A DNA stretch of 64,000 nucleotides, from the NCBI RefSeq assembly GCF_009649745.1, contig NZ_WJNG01000002.1, positions 1 through 64,000 on the forward strand, given 5' to 3'. Below the pieces are notes generated by a model that saw nothing but the letters and a program-made list of their open reading frames with translations, was not told the DNA's origin and searched no databases. Below are positions 17,811 to 26,900 of the stretch, piece after piece. Each line of letters starts with the position of its first letter. Positions within the stretch are counted from its first letter, which is position 1. Origin of the DNA: Aquibacillus halophilus. Lineage in GTDB: Bacteria > Bacillota > Bacilli > Bacillales > Amphibacillaceae. The translations under genes were made by a program, and so were the position numbers.

Positions 17811-18788
17811 TTAGTCAATCTTCAAAATGATCTTGCCAATATTTTGGTTACTTTCCATCCGGGTGTGTGCCTTTTGTACATCCCCAAAAGAGTATATTTT
17901 ATCCACAATTGGCTTTAGCTTATTTTGCTCAAACAGTGGCATAGCTTTTTGGACAAAGGCTTTTGTAAGTTCGGCTTTATAGTCGTCTGTTCTTGGAGTG
18001 AGTAACGTACCCTTCAATTGGATTCTCTTTGCCATTAGCTCCATTAGATTAATGTTCTTCAACTGTGAACCACCTAAAAGACCAATTAATATCCAACGGC
18101 CGTCAGTTTTAATGCTAGCTAGATTTTTGTTGAAATATGAGGCACCGATAAAATCAAGAATTAACTCAACCCCTTGATTATTGGTAGCTTTTAATACTTC
18201 TTCTTCAAAAGATTGCTCCTTGTAGTTTATTCCTATATCTGCGCCAAGCGATTGGCAAAAATTTAATTTCTCTTGTGATCCTGCAGTTGTAATTACTTTT
18301 GCATCTGCTAATTGTTTAGCTAGCTGAATCGCGGCGGTTCCGACTCCACTACCACCGGCATGAACGAGCACCGTTTCATTTTTATGTAAATCACCGAGCC
18401 AAAATAATGTTTGAAAAGCAGTTAGGAATACTTCTGGAATAGCTGCAGCCTCATCAAAGGAAAGCTTATCAGGAATTATCATTGCTCGGTTAGCAGGCAT
18501 GACAGCGTACTCGGCATAACCGCCACCATTAACAAGTCCCATTACGCGTGTTCCGACTTCAGTGGTTGTATTAGAGCCTGATTCCTCTACTATCCCTGCC
18601 ACTTCAACACCTAATATTGGATTGTGTAGATAACTCGGTCCTCTCTTTCGACTAATAATGTCAGTTCTGTTAATGGCAGCCGATTTGACCCTGATTAATA
18701 GTTCATCTTGCTTTATCTCCGGTTTAGATTGCTCACTCATCTTCAATTGCTCTGCTCCGCCGGGTTGTTTTACAACAATAGCTTTCAT
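17811..18788 (-). CDS. Zinc-type alcohol dehydrogenase / quinone oxidoreductase
   Basis: This 325-aa protein belongs to the medium-chain dehydrogenase/reductase superfamily, quinone oxidoreductase (PIG3-like) group. The N-terminal GroES-like part contains INRTDIISRKRGPSYLHNP and GVEVAGIVEE. The NAD(P)H-binding Rossmann motif is VHAGGSGVGTAAIQLAKQ (near residue 145). Structural-zinc cysteines are absent, as usual for quinone oxidoreductases. It probably reduces quinones or reactive enones with NADPH. AGGAGG abuts the first ATG (18794), so the second ATG at 18788, 6 nt farther, is the better start. It faces the helicase operon and stands alone. Confidence 0.88.
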   Translation of the reverse strand: MKAIVVKQPGGAEQLKMSEQSKPEIKQDELLIRVKSAAINRTDIISRKRGPSYLHNPILGVEVAGIVEESGSNTTTEVGTRVMGLVNGGGYAEYAVMPANRAMIIPDKLSFDEAAAIPEVFLTAFQTLFWLGDLHKNETVLVHAGGSGVGTAAIQLAKQLADAKVITTAGSQEKLNFCQSLGADIGINYKEQSFEEEVLKATNNQGVELILDFIGASYFNKNLASIKTDGRWILIGLLGGSQLKNINLMELMAKRIQLKGTLLTPRTDDYKAELTKAFVQKAMPLFEQNKLKPIVDKIYSFGDVQKAHTRMESNQNIGKIILKID

Positions 18789-18845
18789 GCTCATCCTCCT
18801 AAGTGGATAACTAATATTGATGATTTCTCATATAAAAATCTGAAA

Positions 18846-19232
18846 CTAATACCAAGCTCGGTTTGATGGAATAACTTCTTTGGCTAACATGCCGTACAAA
18901 TAAAGCCCCATCATATCCTTGGTAAGCTCATATAGTTGATCTGGGGTAAATCGTACATCACCTGAATCATCTCTAGTTTGCCAGTCATATCGGATGATGT
19001 CATTTTTCTTGCCTAGGTATCGTACCTTCATATGATATTGCTTATATATTGTTTGTTTAACGGCGTTTAGATCATCTTGTGCAGATTGGATGGCGGTATC
19101 TAGTTTATCCAGATATGGGACATTCGCGCTAAACGGACCATTCTCAAAGGTTTGAATGTCTTTTTTAAACAGTTTTAATACATAGGGTAGAACGATGTAG
19201 GCGTAAAGTGTCTTTTCTATCTGTTCATCCAC
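18846..19232 (-). CDS. YhjD-like protein under SOS-type promoter
   Basis: This 128-aa protein resembles the short Bacillus YhjD family (role unknown); that assignment rests on length and on features such as the early Y-x-x-L-P-Y-V-L-x-x-F-x-x-D region. No catalytic motif is evident. An ATG lies at 19256, but the promoter -10 (TATAAT) is at 19257-19262, so transcription would start at about 19250. The GTG at 19232 is preceded by AAGGTGATG at good spacing and is the likely start. A near-consensus LexA box sits between -35 and -10, so DNA-damage induction is expected. Confidence 0.7.
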   Translation of the reverse strand: MDEQIEKTLYAYIVLPYVLKLFKKDIQTFENGPFSANVPYLDKLDTAIQSAQDDLNAVKQTIYKQYHMKVRYLGKKNDIIRYDWQTRDDSGDVRFTPDQLYELTKDMMGLYLYGMLAKEVIPSNRAWY

Positions 19233-19256
19233 TTGAATCATCACCTTTTTATTCAT

Positions 19257-19286
19257 ATTATATTACGAACGTTTGTTTGTATGCAA
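19257..19286 (-). promoter_or_regulatory. Promoter with LexA (SOS) box
   Basis: On the minus strand, -35 TTGCAT (19281-19286), an 18-nt spacer and -10 TATAAT (19257-19262). The spacer contains, read on the plus strand at 19266-19279, CGAACGTTTGTTTG. It matches the Bacillus LexA/DinR consensus CGAACRNRYGTTYG at all but one position. Confidence 0.65.
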
Positions 19287-19318
19287 TACTTTTAAAAAGG
19301 TAATAATTGTGAACAAAA

Positions 19319-19353
19319 ATAAAAAAGCCCAACTATATGAGAGTAGGGCTTGT
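19319..19353 (-). terminator. Terminator after the c-di-GMP-controlled gene
   Basis: On the minus strand, AAGCCC-TACT pairs with AGTT-GGGCTT and is followed by TTTTATTTTT. Confidence 0.82.
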
Positions 19354-19365
19354 CATTTATATTAT

Positions 19366-19671
19366 TTAGACAACATCTTTAATCTCTGATAATCTTTTTC
19401 GAGATAAGTCATAGTCTGCGCCTATATTAGTTAAGAAATTAAAGATAGGATCTTCGGAGAAATTAGCTTTTAATAAGTAGTATACTTTTGGTTTTTCGTG
19501 CTTTAAAACGGTCATGATTTCAGAAGTTGGTAAATCCATTGATGTTGTTCTAATCCTCAAAAAATTCCTTAAATAGTTCTTAAACGGGATGATGGCTGTA
19601 AAGTTATCAGGCTGATTACTAATTAATTTTTCGAAATTTATTAGTGCAACTTTTAACTCAGGTTCTTTCAT
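19366..19671 (-). CDS. Orphan 101-aa protein under c-di-GMP riboswitch
   Basis: I do not recognise this 101-aa protein. It has no signal peptide and no membrane segment, is basic and probably helical, with PFKNYLRNFLRIR near the middle and a charged C-terminus ending IKDVV. AAAGGAGG lies 7 nt before the ATG. The 5' leader carries a cyclic-di-GMP-I riboswitch and its own promoter, so expression should follow the second messenger that governs motility, biofilm and, in spore-formers, sporulation. A terminator directly follows, so the gene is monocistronic and is the sole target of this switch. A role as effector or regulator of a lifestyle change is inferred from the riboswitch alone. Confidence 0.7.
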   Translation of the reverse strand: MKEPELKVALINFEKLISNQPDNFTAIIPFKNYLRNFLRIRTTSMDLPTSEIMTVLKHEKPKVYYLLKANFSEDPIFNFLTNIGADYDLSRKRLSEIKDVV

Positions 19672-19679
19672 AATAAAAC

Positions 19680-19728
19680 CTCCTTTTATACTTTAAATGC
19701 GCCTAATAAAACACCTAAATATAAAGGA
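19680..19728 (-). promoter_or_regulatory. Putative ribosome-site-sequestering stem
   Basis: In the minus-strand leader, UCCUUUAUA (plus 19720-19728) can pair with UAUAAAAGGA (plus 19681-19690), which contains the ribosome binding site of the 101-aa gene; one base bulges. No terminator is visible between aptamer and gene, so the riboswitch probably acts on translation. Confidence 0.45.
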
Positions 19729-19738
19729 AAATTTTATG

Positions 19739-19812
19739 TAGGCAACTGGCTGGCATAGATTTACTTTAGCCCCTATAGTTTTGCGTCCTTGTTTTTCAAC
19801 AAGTTTGCCATT
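19739..19812 (-). ncRNA. Cyclic-di-GMP-I (GEMM-I) riboswitch aptamer
   Basis: Reading the minus strand, the leader begins TGGCAAAC, then a short hairpin with a GAAA-like loop (TTGTTGAAAAACAA), GGACGCAAA, a GGGGCTAA segment, and finally ATGCCAGCCAGTTGCC, which pairs back with the start. These are the hallmarks and spacing of the GEMM-I aptamer (GGCAAAC ... GACGCAAA ... GGxCUAA ... GCCAG-x-UUGCC). Only one aptamer is present. It sits 60-70 nt upstream of the 101-aa gene. Confidence 0.88.
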
Positions 19813-19823
19813 TCTATTGTTTA

Positions 19824-19853
19824 ATTATAGCATAAATGGAAGGAAATTGTCGG
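19824..19853 (-). promoter_or_regulatory. Promoter of the riboswitch transcript
   Basis: Minus strand: -35-like CCGACA (19848-19853), 18-nt spacer and a perfect -10 TATAAT (19824-19829), about 12 nt before the first bases of the aptamer. Confidence 0.65.
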
Positions 19854-19986
19854 ATAAAATGCAAACGTAGGGCTTTTAACTTCCTTTAGGAGACTAAAGT
19901 GAAAGTGATAAGGCACCTATAATAGTTGTTGGTTTAAAGGGAATAAATAATAAATAGGAAAACTAGTTGGACGAGGTGTTGCGAGT

Positions 19987-20070
19987 ATGGGACAATGTGA
20001 CAACACTGAAAAAAATAAATTCTATGTAGGCAAAATTATATCTCAAATCATTAGAATCATGGTAAAATAG
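19987..20070 (+). CDS. Possible 27-aa small ORF upstream of htpX
   Basis: An ATG at 19987 is preceded by GAGGTG (9 nt spacing) and opens 27 codons: a polar N-terminus (GQCDNTEKN) followed by an amphipathic or hydrophobic C-terminal half (FYVGKIISQIIRIMVK). It ends 33 nt before htpX. It might be a leader peptide or chance; no family is recognised. Confidence 0.3.
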   Translation: MGQCDNTEKNKFYVGKIISQIIRIMVK

Positions 20071-20103
20071 ACGAGTAGTACATCTTGAATTGGAGGCAAA
20101 GGA

Positions 20104-21018
20104 ATGGGCAAAAGAGTTTTTCTTTTTATTTTAACAAACATTCTAGTCATGACAACGATAGTAATTGTTTGGTCGTTAATCACAACTTATACTGGTATTA
20201 GTGGTACTTTTGAAACTGGAGGTCCTGGTCTAGGGATCGATTATGTTTCATTGATGGTATTTAGCATACTCGTCGGTTTTATAGGCTCATTCTTCTCACT
20301 TGCAATATCACGTTGGGTTGCTAAGAAAATGATGAAGGTTAAGGTCCTTGATCCGGACGGTTCATTATCAGCACATGAACGTGCCGTAGTGGAAAAGGTT
20401 CACCGATTCTCACGTGCAGCTGGTTTAGTTCACATGCCAGAGGTTGGAATTTATCAGTCTAATGAGGTAAACGCATTTGCTACTGGACCTTCAAAAAAAC
20501 GGTCACTTGTAGCTGTTTCAGTAGGATTATTAAATAACTTGGATGATGATGCAGTGGAAGGTGTCATTGCCCATGAAGTTGCACACGTTGCCAATGGTGA
20601 CATGGTTACGATGACATTGTTGCAAGGTATCGTCAACACGTTTGTTGTATTCTTCTCGAGAATTGCAGCGATTATCGCTTCAAGATTTGTTCGTGAAGAA
20701 ATGAGATTTGTTGTCCAATTTGCTGCGATAATTATTTTCCAGATTTTATTCTCGATCCTTGGGAGTATTGTCGTCAGTGCTTACTCGCGTCATCGTGAAT
20801 ATCATGCCGACCGTGGAGGTGGCGACTTAGCTGGACGTGACAAAATGGCGCATGCACTGCGCTCACTGAAAAATCATGTTGAACGTGCTAAAGTCAAAGA
20901 TCACACCGATGATTCAGCAATTCAAACAATGAAGATTAATGGAAGAGGTGGAATGATGTCACTCTTTTCATCACACCCCGACTTAGATGACAGAATTGCA
21001 CGCTTAGAACAACGTTAA
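20104..21018 (+). CDS. htpX: Membrane metalloprotease HtpX
   Basis: This 304-aa protein of peptidase family M48 has two N-terminal membrane segments (about 5-27 and 48-70) and two more around residues 168-225. The zinc-binding HEVAH motif is at 157-161, followed by ANGD, with a third ligand Glu in the later [10 protein letters not shown] region. HtpX degrades damaged or misfolded membrane proteins and acts in envelope stress. GGAGG lies 7 nt before the ATG. Length and layout equal those of Bacillus HtpX. It forms a single-gene unit closed by a strong terminator. Confidence 0.95.
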   Translation: MGKRVFLFILTNILVMTTIVIVWSLITTYTGISGTFETGGPGLGIDYVSLMVFSILVGFIGSFFSLAISRWVAKKMMKVKVLDPDGSLSAHERAVVEKVHRFSRAAGLVHMPEVGIYQSNEVNAFATGPSKKRSLVAVSVGLLNNLDDDAVEGVIAHEVAHVANGDMVTMTLLQGIVNTFVVFFSRIAAIIASRFVREEMRFVVQFAAIIIFQILFSILGSIVVSAYSRHREYHADRGGGDLAGRDKMAHALRSLKNHVERAKVKDHTDDSAIQTMKINGRGGMMSLFSSHPDLDDRIARLEQR

Positions 21019-21023
21019 ATCTT

Positions 21024-21060
21024 AAAAACAGCTACTCTTTCAATAGAGTAGCTGTTTTAT
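21024..21060 (+). terminator. Terminator after htpX
   Basis: AACAGCTACTC and GAGTAGCTGTT form a perfect stem with a TTTCAATA loop and a T-rich tail. Confidence 0.88.
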
Positions 21061-21332
21061 TTAGTTAGAAAGTCAAATTCATCACTAGCATAAAATCACA
21101 ATTCAAAAAAGCTACTAATTCCAAAATTAAAATAGTTGTCGAAAATTACTCTGCTGAGCACTAAAAAATATGTTGATTATTAGATAATCGATGATTATAT
21201 TAAAAATAGATACATAAGGGCAGATATACATGTTTTCTCAAGAGGGAGCTAATTAATAGTTTATATTACACCTCAGGAGTTTTAGTACCAGACTATTGAC
21301 CTTTGTAAAACGAACTAATTGGGGGAGAAACA
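21061..21332. other. Intergenic region without recognised gene
   Basis: AT-rich DNA between htpX and the acetyltransferase gene; no open frame with a ribosome binding site was seen. TTGACC near 21295 could be a -35 element for the next gene, but I see no convincing -10. Confidence 0.5.
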
Positions 21333-21896
21333 TTGATTAAACAAAATAGTGAGAGCTTTTTAACTGGAACAAATGTAGTCCTAAGAAAGATTACCAAAGA
21401 GGATTATTTGAATTTTTCACGGATTGAAGATGTAATGGAAAGTCGACTTCTAATGAACGATGGAATTCCATTTCCGCCGACAGAAGAAGATCATCAAAAG
21501 TTTCTCGGTGAACTAAGCGCAGACAAGGATGATTATATGTTTGCCATCGAAACAATTGAGGATAGGCAATTTATTGGTACGGTTGCTGTCTACCTTGTTA
21601 ACTGGAAAAACGGTTCATGTAATGTTGGGATTTCAATTGGTACAGAATTTCAAGGACGTGGTCATGGTACCGATGCGATGAATACGTTACTCGATTTCAT
21701 TTTTAATTACATGAACATTAATAAGGTAAAACTACAAGTTTTTTCTTTTAACAAAGCAGCTATTCGATCTTATCAAAAGTGTGGTTTTACACTTGAAGGT
21801 ACTCTTCGTGAGGAACTTTTCCGCTTTGGAGAATTTCATGATATTTTTATAATGGGAATTTTAAGAAAAGATTGGGTTAATAAAAAACTGAATTGA
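21333..21896 (+). CDS. GNAT acetyltransferase, RimJ/RimL type
   Basis: This 187-aa protein has the fold order of RimJ/RimL-like N-acetyltransferases: VVLRKITKEDYLNFSRI near the N-terminus, the acetyl-CoA loop in GTEFQGRGHGTDAMN (Q-G-R-G-H-G, near residue 110), and NKAAIRSYQKCGFTLEGTLRE in the C-terminal third. It transfers an acetyl group to an amine of an unknown substrate (protein N-terminus, polyamine or antibiotic). It starts at TTG, with GGGGGAG 6 nt upstream. It is probably monocistronic; the M3 peptidase follows after about 100 nt. Confidence 0.88.
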   Translation: MIKQNSESFLTGTNVVLRKITKEDYLNFSRIEDVMESRLLMNDGIPFPPTEEDHQKFLGELSADKDDYMFAIETIEDRQFIGTVAVYLVNWKNGSCNVGISIGTEFQGRGHGTDAMNTLLDFIFNYMNINKVKLQVFSFNKAAIRSYQKCGFTLEGTLREELFRFGEFHDIFIMGILRKDWVNKKLN

Positions 21897-21994
21897 TCCA
21901 CGAGACAATTAAGTCGTACTTTTATTTGATTTGAATTGGGCAAAATGGGGGGGCAGTTTCAAAAGAATCAGAACAAATTGTCTAGGGGGATACT

Positions 21995-23791
21995 ATGGTA
22001 AAGACAATTAGCGAAAACTGGGATTTAAAATCACTTTATTCGAAAACAGGTTTAAATACGATTGAAGGAAAGATACAAGAGCTAAGCGGAATGATGTCGA
22101 GGGTTAGTGAATCCATTGATACACTTGATATGGATAAATCTTCTTTACATAAAGAATTAGTTAACTTTTTGCAAGATATGCAACAGGTGATGAGTGGTTG
22201 GCTAGAAATTGATGAGTATTTAATTTGTTTGCACTCAGAAGACGTGGAGAATGATTTAGCATCACAATTGTTGGAGGAAAGTGCCTTATTAAAGCAAAAG
22301 TTACAATCAATCCAAATCAAGTTAGATCAACTGTTAATAAGTATTCCGGAAAGTGGTTGGAGCTTATTTATCTTACAAGAGGAGGTCTCGTCTTATCGTT
22401 TTTATTTAGAAGAACGTAGGCGATTGGCACAAGACAAACTATCCTCAGATACTGAACAGCTAATTAATCAACTGTCTGTCAATGGCTTTGGGGGGTGGGA
22501 GCAGCTCTATCAGCAGTTGGTTTCGAATTTAAAGGTTCCTATTAAGAAGGATGGACAGGAAAAAAATGTTTCGATTGGAGAAGCTTTAGATAAGGCAATG
22601 AACTCTACTGATCGATCTATACGTCAGGAGACAGTCAAATCAATTAATGAAGTTTGTAGGAATAACGCAGATATTTTCGCTTCCGTACTCAACAGAATTG
22701 CTGGCTTTCGTCTAGATATCTATAAAAATCGAGGCTGGACGAATATCCTAAAAGAAGTATTGGACACTAACAGAATCCAAGAAACAACATTACATACAAT
22801 GGTTGCCACAATTAACCAACACCGTGATCTATCAAGGCGATTTATAGAAAGGAAAGCCCAACTAGAAAAAATTGACAAGGCATCTTGGTATGATACATAT
22901 TCTCCAACTTTTAGAACTAAAGCAAAGGTCAGCTACAATGAAGCCGTCGAAATTATAGTTAAGCAATTTTTTCAGTTTAGTGACAAGTTAGGCAAGTTTG
23001 CAGAGCGAGCCTTTAACGAGGGATGGATCGAAGTAGAAGATCGAGACGATAAAGCAATGGGAGGGTTTTGTGCCTCTATGCCGGTAGCAAAGGAGAGTCG
23101 TGTCTTTCTTACTTTCCGTGGTAATTATCAGGATGTTGTCACAATTGCTCATGAATTAGGGCATGCATATCACAATTACATTTTGCATGAAGAACCGGCT
23201 TTTGCCCAGGAAAAAGGCACCAGTGTTGCTGAGACAGCTTCAACTTTTATGGAAAATTTAGTTTTAGACGCAGTCATAGATCAAGCGACAGATAAAGACG
23301 AAAAACTAGCATTACTAGAAATGAAAATTTCAAGCGGATTAAAGTACCTTGGCATGGTACCAAATATGTTTCAATTTGAGCTAGATTTTTATCGAAAAAG
23401 ACAAAAAGGATTAGTGACTGCTGACGAATTGGTTAACGTAATGGAAAGGGTAGAAAGGGATTTATATGGAAATACGATTGATGAGGTTAATCCTTATATG
23501 TGGATGGTCATTGGTCATTTTTACAGTACGGAGCAGGCATTCTACAATATACCTTACACAATCGGCTACTTATTCAGCAATGGAATTTATTCATTATCTA
23601 AGCAAAATGGCAGTAAATTCTCCGAACAGTACGACGAGTTATTGAAAAATTCCGGAAAAATGACTGTCGAACAGTTAGCCGAAACGTATTTAGATCAGGA
23701 CTTAACAAACCGTAAATATTGGGATGACTCAATCAAACCAATCAGGGATGCAGTTGAACAATATCTTAAATTAACAGAGGATATCACCTAA
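21995..23791 (+). CDS. M3 family oligoendopeptidase (PepF-like)
   Basis: This 598-aa zinc metallopeptidase carries the M3 catalytic motif HELGH at residues 386-390 (H386, E387, H390), with the downstream Glu in GTSVAETASTFMEN. The N-terminal half is helical, with the oligo_endopept_N-like region around residues 100-200. These cytoplasmic enzymes degrade short peptides of roughly 6-18 residues. GGGGGA precedes the ATG. The stop codon lies inside the stem of the terminator that follows, so the unit is compact. PepF of B. subtilis is similar in size (about 600 aa). Confidence 0.9.
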   Translation: MVKTISENWDLKSLYSKTGLNTIEGKIQELSGMMSRVSESIDTLDMDKSSLHKELVNFLQDMQQVMSGWLEIDEYLICLHSEDVENDLASQLLEESALLKQKLQSIQIKLDQLLISIPESGWSLFILQEEVSSYRFYLEERRRLAQDKLSSDTEQLINQLSVNGFGGWEQLYQQLVSNLKVPIKKDGQEKNVSIGEALDKAMNSTDRSIRQETVKSINEVCRNNADIFASVLNRIAGFRLDIYKNRGWTNILKEVLDTNRIQETTLHTMVATINQHRDLSRRFIERKAQLEKIDKASWYDTYSPTFRTKAKVSYNEAVEIIVKQFFQFSDKLGKFAERAFNEGWIEVEDRDDKAMGGFCASMPVAKESRVFLTFRGNYQDVVTIAHELGHAYHNYILHEEPAFAQEKGTSVAETASTFMENLVLDAVIDQATDKDEKLALLEMKISSGLKYLGMVPNMFQFELDFYRKRQKGLVTADELVNVMERVERDLYGNTIDEVNPYMWMVIGHFYSTEQAFYNIPYTIGYLFSNGIYSLSKQNGSKFSEQYDELLKNSGKMTVEQLAETYLDQDLTNRKYWDDSIKPIRDAVEQYLKLTEDIT

Positions 23792-23816
23792 TGAACTTCG
23801 GTTTGTTAGGTTTTTT
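23787..23816 (+). terminator. UUCG-loop terminator overlapping a stop codon
   Basis: CCTAATGAAC and GTTTGTTAGG pair (two G-U) around a TTCG tetraloop, then six T. The TAA stop of the peptidase gene lies in the left arm. Confidence 0.85.
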
Positions 23817-23956
23817 CTTGTAGTTAATTAAATAGAAATGATGTTAGGAAAAGTTCATCATTGTGATACAATCGTACTATTGGAATTTAGAAAATCGATA
23901 ATATTACTACATAAACAAGCCCTTTAAACAAATGAGCCTCAGGAAGGGGCAAGCAT

Positions 23957-26900
23957 GTGAATATAAAAATTAATCAAAAAATAATAAAAGAATTGTGTGG
24001 GACAGTTTCCTTTAAAAAGGGTGATGCTTTTTACCGTGCTAACAAAGTAATAGTTGAAAGCTACAATACGGATGTTTGTGAAGCTACGGTGAAAGGAAAA
24101 GAAGATGTCCATGTTACGATTGAAACAAACGGAAATGATGATTTTCGCACAACATGTAGCTGCCCTACATTAGAGGGTTTTCAAAAAGATTGTCAGCATA
24201 TTGCAGCGGTTTTAATAGCGATAAATGAACAACAGCGTCACGGTGCACTCCAAATTAACTCCAATCAGTCCGATTCTATAACTAACCAGGAACTGACCAA
24301 CGGATTGCTAACTCTTTTCAATGAGCCACAGAAACGCTCAAGCGGTTATCAGCTTCACTTTGAAAACAGGCAAGTAATTGATGCTGTTTTTACATGTGTA
24401 CCTGTAACGATAGGTGAAGCGAAGCAATTACTCGGAACGAAAGTTAAGATTGGTTCAGTTGATGTGGCAAATATCCGTCAATTTTTGGAGCAAGTGAAAG
24501 GAGGAAACCCTAGTAAAATTTCAAAAACATTCACTTATAACGGAAATCTTCATTGCTTCAACAAAGAAACTGATGCTGTTATTCAACAGCTTATCGAAGT
24601 CGCTCATGACGAAAAAATATATATTGATACATTACCATATAATTCAGACGCTAAAGTTAGTGATGACTTGTTACTCATACCGCCATCCTCTTGGGAAAAA
24701 CTTCTTCCTTTATTTGAAAAGACTTCTCATGTCAAGCTAGCGTATGAAGGTTATACGTTTAATGGTCTTCATTTAACAGAAGAGGTACTACCTTTACGGT
24801 TTGATTTTGTAGAAATAAAAGGACAAGGTTATCAACTGCATGTTGAGGGATTGGCCCAGATGATAGTACTTGACTCCTATCGGTCAGTATTATATCAAGG
24901 CAAAATAAATAAGCTAGATAATCAAGATTGTAAACGTCTGATCGAATTAAAAAGAATGATCGATGCTTCAGGAACGAAGCAAATTGCGATCCCTAAGGAA
25001 CAGGTTGACTTTTTTCTGGAAAAGGTCGTTCCCGGATTGAAGCAGCTAGGTGATGTACGAATAGCAAAAGAACTTCAAAAAGGATTTATGAAGACACCAC
25101 TAATTGCCAAGTTGTACCTTGATCGAGTAAAAAATAGATTGCTTGCAGGTTTGGATTTTCATTATGGAACTATCATAATTAATCCTTTGGAAACTCGAGA
25201 ACTTAAGCTAGATGCCTTGATCATAAGGGATATTGAGAAAGAGGAAGAGATTCAGAAGCTGATGGAGGATAGTTTGTTTGCTAAAACAGATAGCGGTTAT
25301 TTCCTACATAATGAAGAACTCGAGTATCAATTTTTACACCATATCGTTCCAACTCTAAGTAAGCATGTACAAATATATACGACCACAGCAATAAGAAATC
25401 GGATTGTAAAAGACAAAGCGCGTCCGATGATTAGAGTAAGGGTCCAAAAGGAACGAACCAATTGGTTAGAATTCAAATTTGAAATCGATGGGATCCCTCA
25501 GGAACAAATAAGAGAGATCCTAGTTGCCCTTGAGGAAAAAAGAAAATATTATCGATTACGTAACGGCGCGCTACTGTCGCTTGAAACAAAAGAATTTAAA
25601 GAAATTAATCGTTTTCTTCATACTGTTCCGGGTCAGAAACAAGATTTGGAAAATGGTCTTAATTTACCGATGGCTCAGAGTTTACAGTTACTTGATTCAG
25701 TAGATACTAGCAATACACTTATGGTAGAAGAGTCGTTTCGTCATTTTTTGAAAACAATACAGGATCCAGGAAGCTTGGAGTTCGAGATCCCTAAAAGTCT
25801 AGCGCCACTATTACGAGACTATCAGAAACACGGCTATAAATGGATGAAAACACTTGCTAGCTACGGATTTGGAGGAATACTTGCCGATGATATGGGGCTA
25901 GGAAAAACGTTACAAAGCATTACATTTATTTTGTCCGAGCTTCCAATTATCCGTGAAAAAAGCCTTCCGGTACTGATTGTTTGTCCGTCATCTGTCACCT
26001 ACAACTGGCTTAGTGAAATCATTAAGTTTGCCCCAGAGATAGAGGCTGTGATCATGGATGGCACTCAAGAAGAAAGGTCTATATTGCAAAAAAATATAAC
26101 TGATAAAGACGTTGTAATTACCTCCTATCCGTTGTTGCGCAAGGATACTCAGTGGTACGAGAAACAGTTATTTCATACCGTGTTTTTTGATGAAGCACAA
26201 GCATTTAAAAATCCAGTTACACAAACAGCGCGAGCGGTGAAAAGAATACAGGCGGACCATCGCTTTGCTCTCACAGGTACACCGGTAGAAAACGCATTAG
26301 AGGAGCTTTGGTCAATCTTTCACGTTGTATTTCCCGAGTTGTTCCTTGGCTTGAAGGATTATAGTAACCTTTCGAGGAAGGCAATTGCCCGAAGAATTCG
26401 CCCATTTTTGCTACGTCGAATGAAAAAGGATGTACTTTTAGAGCTTCCTAAAAAAATAGAGTCACAGGAATCAATCGAGTTACTACCCGAGCAGAAAAAG
26501 CTATATGCTGCCTATTTGGCTAAGCTCAGGCACGACACATGGAAGCACCTAGATAGGGATACCCTTGGGAAAAACCGAATTAGAATACTAGCTGGTTTAA
26601 CTAGGCTACGCCAAATTTGTTGTCATCCAAGTTTATTTGTCGATGATTATAAGGGGAGTTCGGCTAAATTTGAACAACTTTTAAGAATTGTAGAGGAATC
26701 AAAGCTAGCGGGCAGAAGGGTATTGGTTTTCTCGCAATTCACAAAAATGCTTGACCTGATTGGGAGAGAACTTGTGGTAAAAGGAGTTCCATTTTTTTAT
26801 CTTGATGGACAAACTCCATCAGAGGAAAGAGTAGAAATCTGCAATCGATTTAATTTAGGTGAAAGAGACCTATTCTTAATCTCTTTGAAGGCCGGTGGTA

